Shown here in pieces: positions 46,370-55,619 of a DNA stretch of 58,582 nt (its first letter is position 1; each line of letters opens with the position of its first letter). Position numbers and translations under genes: made by a program. The notes beneath the pieces are model-generated. The model worked only from the letters and a program-made list of their open reading frames with translations, made no database searches and was not told the DNA's origin. This DNA is from Collinsella aerofaciens. GTDB lineage: Bacteria; Actinomycetota; Coriobacteriia; Coriobacteriales; Coriobacteriaceae. Location: positions 1 through 58,582 of the forward strand of contig NZ_SPFO01000013.1 in assembly GCF_005845035.1 (NCBI RefSeq), written 5' to 3'.

Positions 46370-46723
46370 TCGAATCACCTTGCCTCATGTGTAACTTGTC
46401 TATCCTACATAAAAAGATGCACGACACATGGGCATGTGCGCCAAAAGCCTGACAAATGGTATGAACGTTGCCGCGCCGCGCGCCAAGCGTCACGGCAGCA
46501 GGTATTCAAAAGCAGACAAGATGAAAGCGTCCAAGACGAATGACGTCTCCCGCCGTTCGTCCCAAAAACGGTGCCGCTCGTTTTGCAGTTCTGCCTTCGG
46601 TCGAGCTGCGAGCGGCGCTGCTGCGCCAAGGCCGTATCTTAAAGCCATGGAATAAAAGCGCGCGGCAAAACGGACCGCGCAAGGGGTGACGCCAAGGGCG
46701 TCAAAAAGGAAAGGAGGGGAACA
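46370..46723. other. Intergenic region between the C39 peptidase and the permease
   Basis: No gene seen in about 350 bases. The only clear element is AAAGGAGGGGAA before the permease start. A GACGCCAAGGGCGTC hairpin lies just upstream of it. Confidence 0.45.
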
Positions 46724-48175
46724 ATGGCGGACAAGAACGCAGAAGTTGCAGTCGAGGATAACGGCGGCATGAAGAAAACGCTCTCGCTCTGGAACTTCTT
46801 CACCATCGGCTTTGGTGCCATCATCGGTACCGGCTGGGTCCTGCAGGTTGGCGACTGGATGGTCGTGGGCGGCGGCCCCGTTCCCGCTATGATCGCATTC
46901 CTCTTGGGTGCAATCTTCCTCGTGCCCGTCGGAGCCGTTTTCGGCGAACTCACGGCTGCTATCCCCATCTCGGGCGGCATCGTCGAGTACGTCGATCGTA
47001 GCTTTGGCCGTACGCTGAGCTACATCACCGGTTGGCTCCTTGCCCTGGGCAACGGCATTCTGTGCCCGTGGGAGGCCATCGCCATCTCGACCCTCGTGTC
47101 CGAGATGTTCGGCAGCCTGCCCGGTCTTGAGTGGCTGCGCGCCGTCAAGCTCTACACCATCCTGGGCGCCGACGTTTACCTGTTCCCGACGCTGATCGCG
47201 CTCGGCTTTGCAGTCTACGTTATCTTCCTCAACTTCCGCGGTGCCAGCTCGGCTGCCAAGCTCCAGGCCTTCTTGACCAAGGCCCTGCTCTGCGGCATGC
47301 TGCTCGCCATGGGCGTCTCGCTGTTCACCGGCTCGCCGGACAACGCCATGCCCGTGTTCTCCCAGGTCACCGGTGCTGGCGGCGGTAAGGCCGCTACCGA
47401 GGGCACCAGCCTGGTCGCCGGCATCGTGTCGGTCCTGGTTCTGACCCCGTTCTTCTACGCCGGCTTCGACACCATTCCTCAGCAGGCTGAGGAAGCTGCC
47501 GAGGGCCTCAACTGGAACAAGTTCGGTAAGATCATCTCCCTGGCCCTGCTGGCCGCCGGCGGCTTCTACATGGTCTGCATCTACTCGTTCGGCACCATCC
47601 TCGACTGGCATGAGTTTGTTAAGAGCCCGGTTCCCGCGCTTGCCTGCCTCAAGGGCATCAATATGCTCCTGTACCTGGCCATGCTCGTCATTGCCACGCT
47701 TGGACCCATGGGCCCGATGAACTCCTTCTACGGCGCTACGAGCCGCATCATGCTCGCCATGGGCCGCAAGGGCCAGCTGCCCGAGAAGTTCGCCGAGGTC
47801 GATCCCAGCTCCGGCGCTCCCAAGCTCGCCTGCGCCGTTCTGGGCGTCATCACCGTCGTCGGTCCGTTCCTGGGCAAGAACATGCTCATCCCTCTGACCA
47901 ACGTGTCGGCTCTCGCCTTCATTTTCTCCTGCGGCATGGTCGCTCTCGCCTGCCTGCGCATGCGCTTCACCGAGCCCGACTTGCCTCGTCCCTACGAGGT
48001 GCCCGGCGGCAAGTTTGGCATCTCCCTCGCTATCGCTGCCTGCGCCATCATCATCGGCCTGCTCGTGATTCCGTTCTCTCCCGCCTCCCTCAACATGGTG
48101 GAGTGGAGCATCGTGATCGGCTGGCTGGCCGTCGGCCTGGCTCTCATGGCCTTCACCAATTCCCGCAAAAAGTAA
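46724..48175 (+). CDS. APC-superfamily amino acid permease
   Basis: 483 residues with about twelve membrane spans. The first helix has the APC signature FGAIIGTGWV. It probably imports an amino acid, amine or similar nitrogen compound. A second recognisable stretch is NSFYGATSRIMLAMGRKGQLP. AGGAGGGG precedes the start. The amidohydrolase gene follows 131 bases downstream with its own strong ribosome site, so the two may supply and process the same substrate; this is inference from proximity. Confidence 0.9.
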   Translation: MADKNAEVAVEDNGGMKKTLSLWNFFTIGFGAIIGTGWVLQVGDWMVVGGGPVPAMIAFLLGAIFLVPVGAVFGELTAAIPISGGIVEYVDRSFGRTLSYITGWLLALGNGILCPWEAIAISTLVSEMFGSLPGLEWLRAVKLYTILGADVYLFPTLIALGFAVYVIFLNFRGASSAAKLQAFLTKALLCGMLLAMGVSLFTGSPDNAMPVFSQVTGAGGGKAATEGTSLVAGIVSVLVLTPFFYAGFDTIPQQAEEAAEGLNWNKFGKIISLALLAAGGFYMVCIYSFGTILDWHEFVKSPVPALACLKGINMLLYLAMLVIATLGPMGPMNSFYGATSRIMLAMGRKGQLPEKFAEVDPSSGAPKLACAVLGVITVVGPFLGKNMLIPLTNVSALAFIFSCGMVALACLRMRFTEPDLPRPYEVPGGKFGISLAIAACAIIIGLLVIPFSPASLNMVEWSIVIGWLAVGLALMAFTNSRKK

Positions 48176-48306
48176 CGCCGAGCCGGGGCGGATCAGGTGC
48201 GCGGGACCCTCTCTTCCGCGCACCGAACCCGGCACCACTTGGGTAGCTTTGTGAGGCCTTAACCCAACACGGCCTCGCCCACTATATGGATCCATAAGGA
48301 GGAACC

Positions 48307-49584
48307 ATGTCCACTAAGTATGCAATCGTTGGCGGCAAGCTCATCGACGGTACCGGTGCCGAGCCGGTCGAGAACTCCCTCGTTCTCGTCGACGACAACG
48401 GCAAGATCGAGTACGCCGGCGCCATGCGGGACCTTCCCGAGGGCGTTGAGGTCATCGACGCCGCCGGCAAGACCGTCCTTCCCGGCCTGATTGACACCCA
48501 CCTGCACTTCTCGGGCAACTTGACCGACGATGATACCGATTGGGTCATGCAGCCGCTCCTCGAGAAACAGGCCGTCGCCGTCAAGCAGGCCTACGACTGC
48601 CTTACTCACGGCCTCACCACCGTCTGCGAGATCGGCCGCTTTGGTATCCAGATCCGTGACTGCATCGACAAGGGCGTCTTCAAGGGCCCGCGCGTTCTGG
48701 CCACCGGCCTTGGCTTCTGCCGCGTTGCCGGCCACGGCGACTCCCACCACTGCACCCAGGAGCTCAACAAGGAATCCCACCCCTGGGGCGACCAGGTCGA
48801 TGGTCCTTGGGATCTGCGCAAGGCCGTCCGTCGTCGCCTGCGCGAGAACCCCGATGCCATCAAGATTTGGGCTACCGGTGGCGGCATCTGGCGCTGGGAT
48901 TCCGGTCGCGACCAGCACTATTGCTCCGAGGAGATCCAGGCCGTGGTCGAAGAGGCAAAGATGGTCGGCATCCCCGTGTGGAGCCACTGCTACAACAACC
49001 ACGCCGCTGCCTACGACTCCGTTCGCTTTGGCTGCGAGCAGCTGATTCACGGCTTCGATATCGATGAGCGCACCATGGACCTCATGGCCGAGCAGGGTAC
49101 CTTCTTCACTCCGACGATCGCCTTCCTGCCCACCTGGTACGCCACCTATCCGCCCGTCTACGTCCCCGAGCTGCACGACAAGTACGAGGGCACCCTGGTC
49201 GAGAAGGAGCTGCAGCGCAACTACGACTGCCTGCGCGAGGCCAAGAAGCGCGGCGTCGTCATGACGATCGGCTCCGACTCCTTCTCCTTCGTCACCCCGT
49301 ACGGCACCTGCTCCATCGAGGAGATGTACGAGTTCGTCGACAAGATCGGCTTCACCCCGGTCGAGACCATCACCTGTGCCACTCTCAACGGTGCCAAGAT
49401 GTGCCACATCGAGGACGAGACCGGTTCCATCGAGGCCGGCAAGTGCGCCGACCTGCTGGTCGTCAACGGTGACGTCGCCGCCGACATCCACGTGCTCAAC
49501 ACCGACAACATGGACGTCATCATGAAGGACGGCTGGATTGTCGAGGCCGGCACCTTCGGCGAGGCAAACAAGTACAGCGCCTAA
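48307..49584 (+). CDS. Metal-dependent amidohydrolase
   Basis: 425 residues, amidohydrolase superfamily (imidazolonepropionase/prolidase-like branch). It hydrolyses a cyclic or linear amide. Metal ligands: His65 and His67 (THLHFSG), a lysine in IKIWATGG that may be carboxylated, histidines in WSHCYNN and IHGFDID, and aspartate in GSDSFSF. The N- and C-termini form the usual small beta domain. AAGGAGG is well placed before ATG. Its substrate cannot be read from sequence; with the preceding permease and the carbamate kinase it may serve breakdown of a nitrogenous compound. A terminator follows. Confidence 0.9.
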   Translation: MSTKYAIVGGKLIDGTGAEPVENSLVLVDDNGKIEYAGAMRDLPEGVEVIDAAGKTVLPGLIDTHLHFSGNLTDDDTDWVMQPLLEKQAVAVKQAYDCLTHGLTTVCEIGRFGIQIRDCIDKGVFKGPRVLATGLGFCRVAGHGDSHHCTQELNKESHPWGDQVDGPWDLRKAVRRRLRENPDAIKIWATGGGIWRWDSGRDQHYCSEEIQAVVEEAKMVGIPVWSHCYNNHAAAYDSVRFGCEQLIHGFDIDERTMDLMAEQGTFFTPTIAFLPTWYATYPPVYVPELHDKYEGTLVEKELQRNYDCLREAKKRGVVMTIGSDSFSFVTPYGTCSIEEMYEFVDKIGFTPVETITCATLNGAKMCHIEDETGSIEAGKCADLLVVNGDVAADIHVLNTDNMDVIMKDGWIVEAGTFGEANKYSA

Positions 49585-49642
49585 GCTACCGTTCATCGAT
49601 GGCTTGATGTAAAACACAGTATTTGATTGCATAATGCAATGG

Positions 49643-49668
49643 AGAGGGTCGCTTGCGGCCCTCTTTAT
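49643..49668 (+). terminator. Amidohydrolase terminator
   Basis: AGAGGGTCGC pairs with GCGGCCCTCT, followed by TTATT. Confidence 0.7.
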
Positions 49669-49702
49669 TGCTATGGGGTGCGTCAGTAAGAAGGAGATGA
49701 CG

Positions 49703-51088
49703 GTGGATCTCAATAGGCTGATTCTGGGCAAGAGCTACAACTCTACTAAGGTCTTTCGTACCGCTCAGCATGTGGTTCAAGCCATCTTGCTCGGTATTGT
49801 CGTTCCGCTGCTTATCCTGCTGCTCATCTGGGATCTAACCGATAATCCCAATCCCGTTCCGGCCGTTGTCGTCATTGCCGGCTTGGTCATGCTGTGCTTC
49901 TTCTTCTCGTACGTCTTTGTCGTTCCCGACGACCTTACATCGAGCGCAACCGACCGCACGCTCGCCATCGCTTCAAAAATATTCGCCTACACGTCGCGCG
50001 GCCTTACGCCCGAAGCTGCCCTGGGCGCCTCTAAGATCATCCTGTCCGAAACTATCGCCTCTGCCATCTGCTTTACCGACGGCAAGCAGGTGTTGGCAAG
50101 CTGGGGCGAGGACTCGGCAAAATGCCCCGCGGGCACCCCGGTGGTGCTGCGGACTACGCTCAACGTGATCAACAGCGGTGAGCAAAGCGTGTTCTCGCGC
50201 GATGCCTCGACCGAGACGGGTGGCTACTTTCCGCGTCTGCGCGCCGGCATTGTCGCGCCGCTTACCGTGCGCGGGCATTGCGTGGGCACGCTCGAGTTGT
50301 ATTACCCCCGCCTGAGCAGCATCGATATGCGCCAGACGGCCCTTGCCTCGGGTTTTGCCGATCTAATTTCCACGCAGCTCGCCAGCTTTGAGCTCGAGCG
50401 TCAAGACGAACTCACGGCCCGCGTTGAGCTTCGCGCCCTGCAGTCGCAGGTCGACCCGCATTTTCTATTCAATACCATTAGCACGATCGTGTCGCTCGTT
50501 CGAACCGAGCCCGACAAGGCGCGATCGTTGCTGATCGACTTTTCCAACTACTATCGACAGACGCTTTCTGACTCCGATACGCTCACCACGCTCGAGCACG
50601 AGGTGGAACAGGGCACTCGCTATATCAATCTTATGCAGGCTCGGTATGGCGACGGCCGTCTGCGCGTTTCGGTCGACATCGACTTTGAGGTGCGCGACAG
50701 CTTGGTACCGCCGTTTATCTTGCAGCCGCTGCTCGAAAACTGCATCAAGCATGCGCAGCGCGAGACCGAGCCGCTTTCTATTCGTGTTAGGGCTTTTGAG
50801 ACCGATGACGGCTTGGAGATCATCGTCGAAGATGACGGCATCGGTATGAGCGAAGAAGTCTGCGCGCATCTGTTTGAGCAGCATCGCCGAGAGGAGCCCG
50901 AAAGCATTACCGCCGACGGCTCCGTCAAGCGAGGCTGCGGCCTGGCGCTCTTCAACGTGCTTCAGCGCATCCATTTCTTTTACGGAGAAGATTCTGGCAT
51001 GCGCGTGAAGTCCCAGGAGGGCGTGGGAACGCAGGTCATCGTTGAGTTGAACGGCGAGCCGCATGAGCCGGCACCGCTAACGGTGTAG
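49703..51088 (+). CDS. LytS-type sensor histidine kinase (first pair)
   Basis: 461 residues. Two membrane spans (about 22-75), a GAF-like input region (about 95-230), then a His_kinase/HATPase core with phospho-His253 in DPHFLFNT and nucleotide motifs ENCIKHA and DDGIGM. It signals to the LytTR regulator 40 bases downstream. I choose the GTG at 49703: AAGGAG lies six bases before it. An in-frame ATG at 49697 touches that site, and the ATG at 49634 lies inside a terminator. A paralogous pair starts at 55616. Confidence 0.88.
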   Translation: MDLNRLILGKSYNSTKVFRTAQHVVQAILLGIVVPLLILLLIWDLTDNPNPVPAVVVIAGLVMLCFFFSYVFVVPDDLTSSATDRTLAIASKIFAYTSRGLTPEAALGASKIILSETIASAICFTDGKQVLASWGEDSAKCPAGTPVVLRTTLNVINSGEQSVFSRDASTETGGYFPRLRAGIVAPLTVRGHCVGTLELYYPRLSSIDMRQTALASGFADLISTQLASFELERQDELTARVELRALQSQVDPHFLFNTISTIVSLVRTEPDKARSLLIDFSNYYRQTLSDSDTLTTLEHEVEQGTRYINLMQARYGDGRLRVSVDIDFEVRDSLVPPFILQPLLENCIKHAQRETEPLSIRVRAFETDDGLEIIVEDDGIGMSEEVCAHLFEQHRREEPESITADGSVKRGCGLALFNVLQRIHFFYGEDSGMRVKSQEGVGTQVIVELNGEPHEPAPLTV

Positions 51089-51127
51089 CGCGCGGTTGGA
51101 TTGAGAGAAAAAAGAGGGGAAGCGCAT

Positions 51128-51862
51128 ATGTCCGAAGGCTGGAACATCTTGGTGGTTGATGACGAACCTCCAATTAGGGCTGAGCTACGCTATCTGTTGG
51201 AAAAGGATGCGCGTGTGGGCCAGATTGCCGAGGCGGGCAATGTCACCGAAGCCGTGGAGTCGATTCTGTCGAACAAGCCCGACGTGCTGTTTTTAGACAT
51301 TACCATGCCCGGTCGCTCGGGAATTGAGCTTGCCGAGACGCTGCAGAACCTAAAGACACCGCCGGTCGTGGTGTTTGTGACGGCATTTGCCGAGTATGCG
51401 GCTGATGCCTATAACCTCGATGCCGTCGATTATGTCGTCAAGCCGGTCGAGGATGCCCGCCTGTCAAAGGCACTCGACAAGATCGAGGCAGCCTTGGGTG
51501 TCCGTCGTGTTATCCGCGCCCCGCGTCAGCCTTTGCGCCTGACGGTGGATCGTGGGGGCAAAAAGGTGTTCATTCCCGCCGCAGACGTCTGCTACTTTGA
51601 GGCGCGCGCCGATTTTTGCAACGCCGTCTGCGCCGAGGGAACATACCTGATCAATGAGTCGATCTCTTCGCTCGAGCGTCGCTTGGGCTCCGAGGGCTTT
51701 ATTCGCGTTCATCGCAGCTATCTGGTCAATTTGGAAGACGTGCACAATGTTGAGATTGGCTCCACGGGGTTGATGGAGCTCAGGCTCGACCGCGTGAGCT
51801 CGACGGTACCGGTGTCCCGTCGTCGTGCCGCCGAGGTCAAGTCGCACCTGGGGCTTGCGTAA
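51128..51862 (+). CDS. LytTR response regulator (first pair)
   Basis: 244 residues. Receiver domain 1-125 with the acidic pair DDE at 11-13, phospho-acceptor Asp57 (FLDITM), Thr in VFVTAFAE and Lys in VVKPVED; the C-terminal LytTR DNA-binding domain covers about 140-240 (YFEARADFCN ... IRVHRSYLVNL). ATG 51128 follows AGGGGAAG. It is presumably activated by the kinase just upstream. Candidate targets include the neighbouring permease/amidohydrolase or the phospholipase gene that follows; no clear LytTR repeat pair is seen. Confidence 0.92.
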   Translation: MSEGWNILVVDDEPPIRAELRYLLEKDARVGQIAEAGNVTEAVESILSNKPDVLFLDITMPGRSGIELAETLQNLKTPPVVVFVTAFAEYAADAYNLDAVDYVVKPVEDARLSKALDKIEAALGVRRVIRAPRQPLRLTVDRGGKKVFIPAADVCYFEARADFCNAVCAEGTYLINESISSLERRLGSEGFIRVHRSYLVNLEDVHNVEIGSTGLMELRLDRVSSTVPVSRRRAAEVKSHLGLA

Positions 51863-51954
51863 GAGGCTTGCGTGCCGTCGTTTACCATCGCAGGTTTGGC
51901 ATGGGCGCGCGGTGGGCATAATGGGTGGCATCGAATGAAATCGAAAGGATCATT

Positions 51955-52899
51955 ATGCCCGCGCTTATCACCCATCATCTGTTTGGCGAGGAAAGCATCG
52001 ACCGTCTTCCGCAGGGCGTCATCACGTCCGATGAAGAGCACATTGCCTTTATCTTGGGCAACCAAGGCCCCGACCCGTTTTTCTTTCACATTCTGACACC
52101 GCGTGTTTCCGACTGCACGCTGCTGGCGCAGGTCATGCATCGGTCGCGCATGTCTCGCCAGTTCGCGTGCCTGCGCGACGGCGTGTCGCATCTGCTGCCG
52201 CGCGACGCCAGCTTGGGTCGCGCCTTTGCGCTGGGCCTGCTGTCCCATTACGTGCTCGACCGCAACGCCCATCCCTTTGTCTATGAGCAGCAGTTTGGCA
52301 TCGTGGAATCCGACTCAGAGCTTGAGGATTCGAGCAGTCAGGTCCATGCCGTGATCGAGAGCGACCTGGATGTACTGATGCTGCAGCTTAAACGCGCCGG
52401 CGCTACGGTCGACGATTACCCGCCGGCGGGCGAGATCGTCACCACCGATCGCATCAATCGCGTGGCCGGCGTGCTGATGAGCTATGTTGCCGGACGCGTG
52501 TACGGCATAGACATTCCGGCGGGGGAGTACGGTGCTGCCGTTGCCAATATGCAGCGACTTTACCGCGCGATTGAGCCGGCCGGCTCCGCAAAGACGCGCG
52601 CGATCTCGCTGGTTGAGGGCTTGGTGCACGACTACTCGCTGCTCGACGGCCTTGCCCATCGCGTGACGACGGAGCTGCCCGAGCGCACCGGTAACCTGGG
52701 CCATCTGACATGGAAGAATCCCTTTACCGACGAGGTCTCGAACGAGAGTTTCCCCGAGGTCTTTGATCGCGCGCTGGTCGATTACGAGTGCACGGTCGCA
52801 CGTTTTATCGAGACCGGTGACATGGATGCCGTGACCAGTCACGTCAACTACAGCGGTCGCGTGCTCAATGCCGATGAGGAGTTCGACCGCGAGGAATAG
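51955..52899 (+). CDS. Zinc-dependent phospholipase C-like protein
   Basis: 314 residues, cytoplasmic by sequence: no signal peptide. It belongs to the group annotated as zinc-dependent phospholipase C family in gut anaerobes. Metal-type histidines occur in ITHHLFGE, GLLSHYVLDRNAHPF and HAVIESDLD. No lecithinase activity can be assumed. The start at 51955 follows AAAGGAT by four bases; an upstream in-frame ATG (51925) has no ribosome site. It stands between the LytTR gene and an MFS gene, with independent ribosome sites. Confidence 0.82.
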   Translation: MPALITHHLFGEESIDRLPQGVITSDEEHIAFILGNQGPDPFFFHILTPRVSDCTLLAQVMHRSRMSRQFACLRDGVSHLLPRDASLGRAFALGLLSHYVLDRNAHPFVYEQQFGIVESDSELEDSSSQVHAVIESDLDVLMLQLKRAGATVDDYPPAGEIVTTDRINRVAGVLMSYVAGRVYGIDIPAGEYGAAVANMQRLYRAIEPAGSAKTRAISLVEGLVHDYSLLDGLAHRVTTELPERTGNLGHLTWKNPFTDEVSNESFPEVFDRALVDYECTVARFIETGDMDAVTSHVNYSGRVLNADEEFDREE

Positions 52900-53000
52900 G
52901 GCTCGTGCGTGTCCCTTTGCCGAATCCTTACCGGTGCTTCTGGACAATTGGGGTACGATGAACTAACTGCATATCGGGCAAATACGAAGGGTCCCTGTCC

Positions 53001-54260
53001 ATGAAATACACCAAGCTCGAGCGTAACTGGGTTATGTACGATGTGGGCAATTCGGCCCTCGTGCTGCTCAATACCTCGGTGGTGCCCATTTACTTTAACG
53101 CCATCAATACCGGCGCTTCCTCGGCCGACCTGGTGGTCGCTTGGGGCAATGCGCAGACGATCGCCTCGCTGGTCATCGCCATGCTCATGCCCATTCTGGG
53201 CGCGCTTGCCGACTACGCCGGCAACAAGATCAAGTTCTTCTTGGGCTTCTTCCTAACGGGCCTGGTGCTTTGCCTGGCGCAGGCTATCCCAATGTCCGCC
53301 ATGGCATTTTTGACCGTGTACGTGCTGTGCACCATCGGCCTTAACTCTTCTATGACGTTCTACGACGCCATGCTGCCCGACATTACCACCGACGAGCGCA
53401 TGGACGCCGTGTCCAGCTCGGGCTATGCCTGGGGCTACATCGGTTCCACCGTGCCGTTCGTCATCTGCCTGGCGCTTATCATGGGTGGCCCCGCTCTTGG
53501 CGTCCCCACCATGCTGGCAACGCGTCTGTCGTTTGTCATCACCGGTGCCTGGTGGCTCATCTTTACCCTGCCGCTCATTCGCACCTATAAGCAAAAGTAC
53601 GGTCGCGAGCGTGGTCCCGAGGATACCATCGGCCACATCGTGGGCGGCGTGTTCTCCGAGGTCGGACACACCATGCGCGAGATCGCCCACAACAAGACCG
53701 TGCTGGTCTACATGGTCGCGTTCTTCTTCTATATCGATGGCGTGCACACGGTCATCTCCATGGCAACCAGCTACGGATCGGCCTTGGGCATCGATTCGAC
53801 CCAGTTGGTCCTGGCGCTGCTCGTTACGCAGTTCGTGGCCTTTCCGTCCGCTATCATCTACGGCAAGCTTGCCGGACGCGTGGGCACGCTCAACATGATC
53901 CTGGTGGCGGTCGCCGCCTACATGGGCATTGTGCTGTTCGCCGCGTTCTTCTTAAAGACCGCCTTTGAATTCTGGGTGCTTGCCATTATGGTCGGCCTGT
54001 TCCAGGGCGGCGTGCAGGCGCTCAGCCGCAGCTACTTTGGCCGCATTATCCCCAAGGAAAAGTCCAACGAGTACTACGGCTTCTTTGACATCTTTGGTCG
54101 TTATGCAAGCGTTATGGGCACCTTCCTGGTGTCGGTCGTCACCTCGCTGACCGGCAACCCGTCGCTGGGCGTCCTTTCCATTGGTGTGCTGCTGGTCGTT
54201 GGCTTTATGCTGCTGGTCCGCCTGTCCCGCATGACTCGGGTGGCAGAGCATGCCGCATAG
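53001..54260 (+). CDS. UMF1-type MFS transporter
   Basis: 419 residues, about twelve spans. The N-terminus ERNWVMYDVGNSA is the signature of the UMF1/Atg22-like branch of the major facilitator superfamily. Substrates of bacterial members are mostly unknown; the eukaryotic relatives export amino acids from the vacuole. Other family stretches: GFFDIFGRYASVMG and ALSRSYFGRIIP. A weak ribosome site (AAGGGTCC) precedes it. Confidence 0.88.
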   Translation: MKYTKLERNWVMYDVGNSALVLLNTSVVPIYFNAINTGASSADLVVAWGNAQTIASLVIAMLMPILGALADYAGNKIKFFLGFFLTGLVLCLAQAIPMSAMAFLTVYVLCTIGLNSSMTFYDAMLPDITTDERMDAVSSSGYAWGYIGSTVPFVICLALIMGGPALGVPTMLATRLSFVITGAWWLIFTLPLIRTYKQKYGRERGPEDTIGHIVGGVFSEVGHTMREIAHNKTVLVYMVAFFFYIDGVHTVISMATSYGSALGIDSTQLVLALLVTQFVAFPSAIIYGKLAGRVGTLNMILVAVAAYMGIVLFAAFFLKTAFEFWVLAIMVGLFQGGVQALSRSYFGRIIPKEKSNEYYGFFDIFGRYASVMGTFLVSVVTSLTGNPSLGVLSIGVLLVVGFMLLVRLSRMTRVAEHAA

Positions 54261-54374
54261 GAGCGAGCGGCTATTGTGCCTGTCCACGGTACTCTTTTGG
54301 GGTTATCCGCAATAAACATTGCGACTTGCGAGCAATGATTTGCCCAAGTGGGTATGATGGAATCAGCTAGGTCG

Positions 54375-54410
54375 CGGGGCGTCGCCTGTGTTTGGCGGCG
54401 TCCCGTTTTT
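54375..54410 (+). terminator. Terminator-like hairpin just before the glycosyltransferase gene
   Basis: CGGGGCGTCGCC (54375-54386) pairs with GGCGGCGTCCCG (54394-54405, two G-U pairs), followed by TTTTT. It lies between a possible -10 (TATGAT, 54352) and the gene start at 54432, so it may attenuate that operon as well as end the transporter transcript. Confidence 0.7.
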
Positions 54411-54431
54411 GTGTTGCAGGGAGGGTAAGGC

Positions 54432-55619
54432 ATGAACGCCACGGTCGTGATTCCAACGTATTGGGCGGGCGATGACGCTTGCGCAAACGCCCCTGGCACC
54501 TATGACCATTCGACGCGACTCAACGCCGACAATCCCGAACTCGACCGCTGCCTGGCCTCGCTTGAGCAGGTACGTGACATCCCGCGCATCATCCTTTTGG
54601 TGGTCTGTCCCGTTTCTGCCACAGCCGATGTGTCGCTGCGCGTGCACGAGATTGTCGACGCGCATCCCACGCTCAAGGTCACCGTTGTCACCAACACCCA
54701 GGCCTCGCGCATCGCAGACCGGGTTGCTCAGATCGCGCCCAAGGGTTCGGGCGAGTGCGTGAGCCTGCGAGGCTACGGTGCCATCCGCAACATGGGGCTG
54801 GCCTGTGCTGCGGTGCTGGGGCATGACGCGGTTATCTTTTTGGATGACGATGAGACTGTCATCGACGCCGACTTTATGAAGCGCGCGACCTATGCGTTGG
54901 GGCAGCAGACGCGTCAGGGCTTGCCGATCTTGGTCAAGAGCGGCTATTTCTACGATCGCGACGGCTCGCCGTTGGCTCCCACGGACAAGGCGGGCATCTG
55001 CCATCGTTGGTGGACCAAGCGCATCGAGTTCAACCGTTGGATGAAAAAGGCGCTCTCGGGCACCCGCATCTCGCGCTCCAACTACGTGTGCGGCGGCCTG
55101 ATGGCCCTGCACGCCCGCGCCTTTACGCGTGTGGCCTTTGACCCGTTTATCACCCGCGGCGAGGACTTGGACTACCTCTTTAACATGCGCATGTTTGGCT
55201 ACGACGTGTGGTTCGATAACGAGTGGACCGTGCGCCATCTGCCCCCGGAGTCCGAAAAGCGCTCACCGCGCTTTATGCAGGATGTATACCGTTGGTACTA
55301 CGAACGGGCCAAGTTGACATTCGCCGCGCATCAAAAGGAGCTCATTCCCGTTACGGCGGCATCGCTCATGCCCTACCCGGGCCCGTGGATTTCGCGCGAG
55401 CTCGACGACCGCGTGCGCAAGACCGCTATGGTCCGCAGCGTGTTTACCCGCGAGCATGAAGGCTACCTGCGCATCTGGCGCCATGGTATCGACGAGGCAA
55501 AGGCCTATGCGCGCCAAAACGCTGCAAGCTACCTGCGTTTCCAGAGCTTTTGGCCCAAGATCATGGACGGGCTTTGGCGTGACGCACAACTGATCAGTAT
55601 CCTGGAGGGGGCCGAATGA
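54432..55619 (+). CDS. Family 2-type glycosyltransferase
   Basis: 395 residues. A GT-A fold: ATVVIPTYW at the N-terminus, an aspartate cluster FLDDDETV near residue 140 for nucleotide-sugar and metal binding, and a family-like acceptor region (ITRGEDLDYLFNMRMFGYDVWF). No membrane span. The acceptor is unknown: cell-wall polymer or glycolipid are typical. It ends by an ATGA overlap with the second LytS-type kinase, so the two are translationally coupled, an unusual partnership that ties sugar transfer to that sensor. Confidence 0.85.
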   Translation: MNATVVIPTYWAGDDACANAPGTYDHSTRLNADNPELDRCLASLEQVRDIPRIILLVVCPVSATADVSLRVHEIVDAHPTLKVTVVTNTQASRIADRVAQIAPKGSGECVSLRGYGAIRNMGLACAAVLGHDAVIFLDDDETVIDADFMKRATYALGQQTRQGLPILVKSGYFYDRDGSPLAPTDKAGICHRWWTKRIEFNRWMKKALSGTRISRSNYVCGGLMALHARAFTRVAFDPFITRGEDLDYLFNMRMFGYDVWFDNEWTVRHLPPESEKRSPRFMQDVYRWYYERAKLTFAAHQKELIPVTAASLMPYPGPWISRELDDRVRKTAMVRSVFTREHEGYLRIWRHGIDEAKAYARQNAASYLRFQSFWPKIMDGLWRDAQLISILEGAE

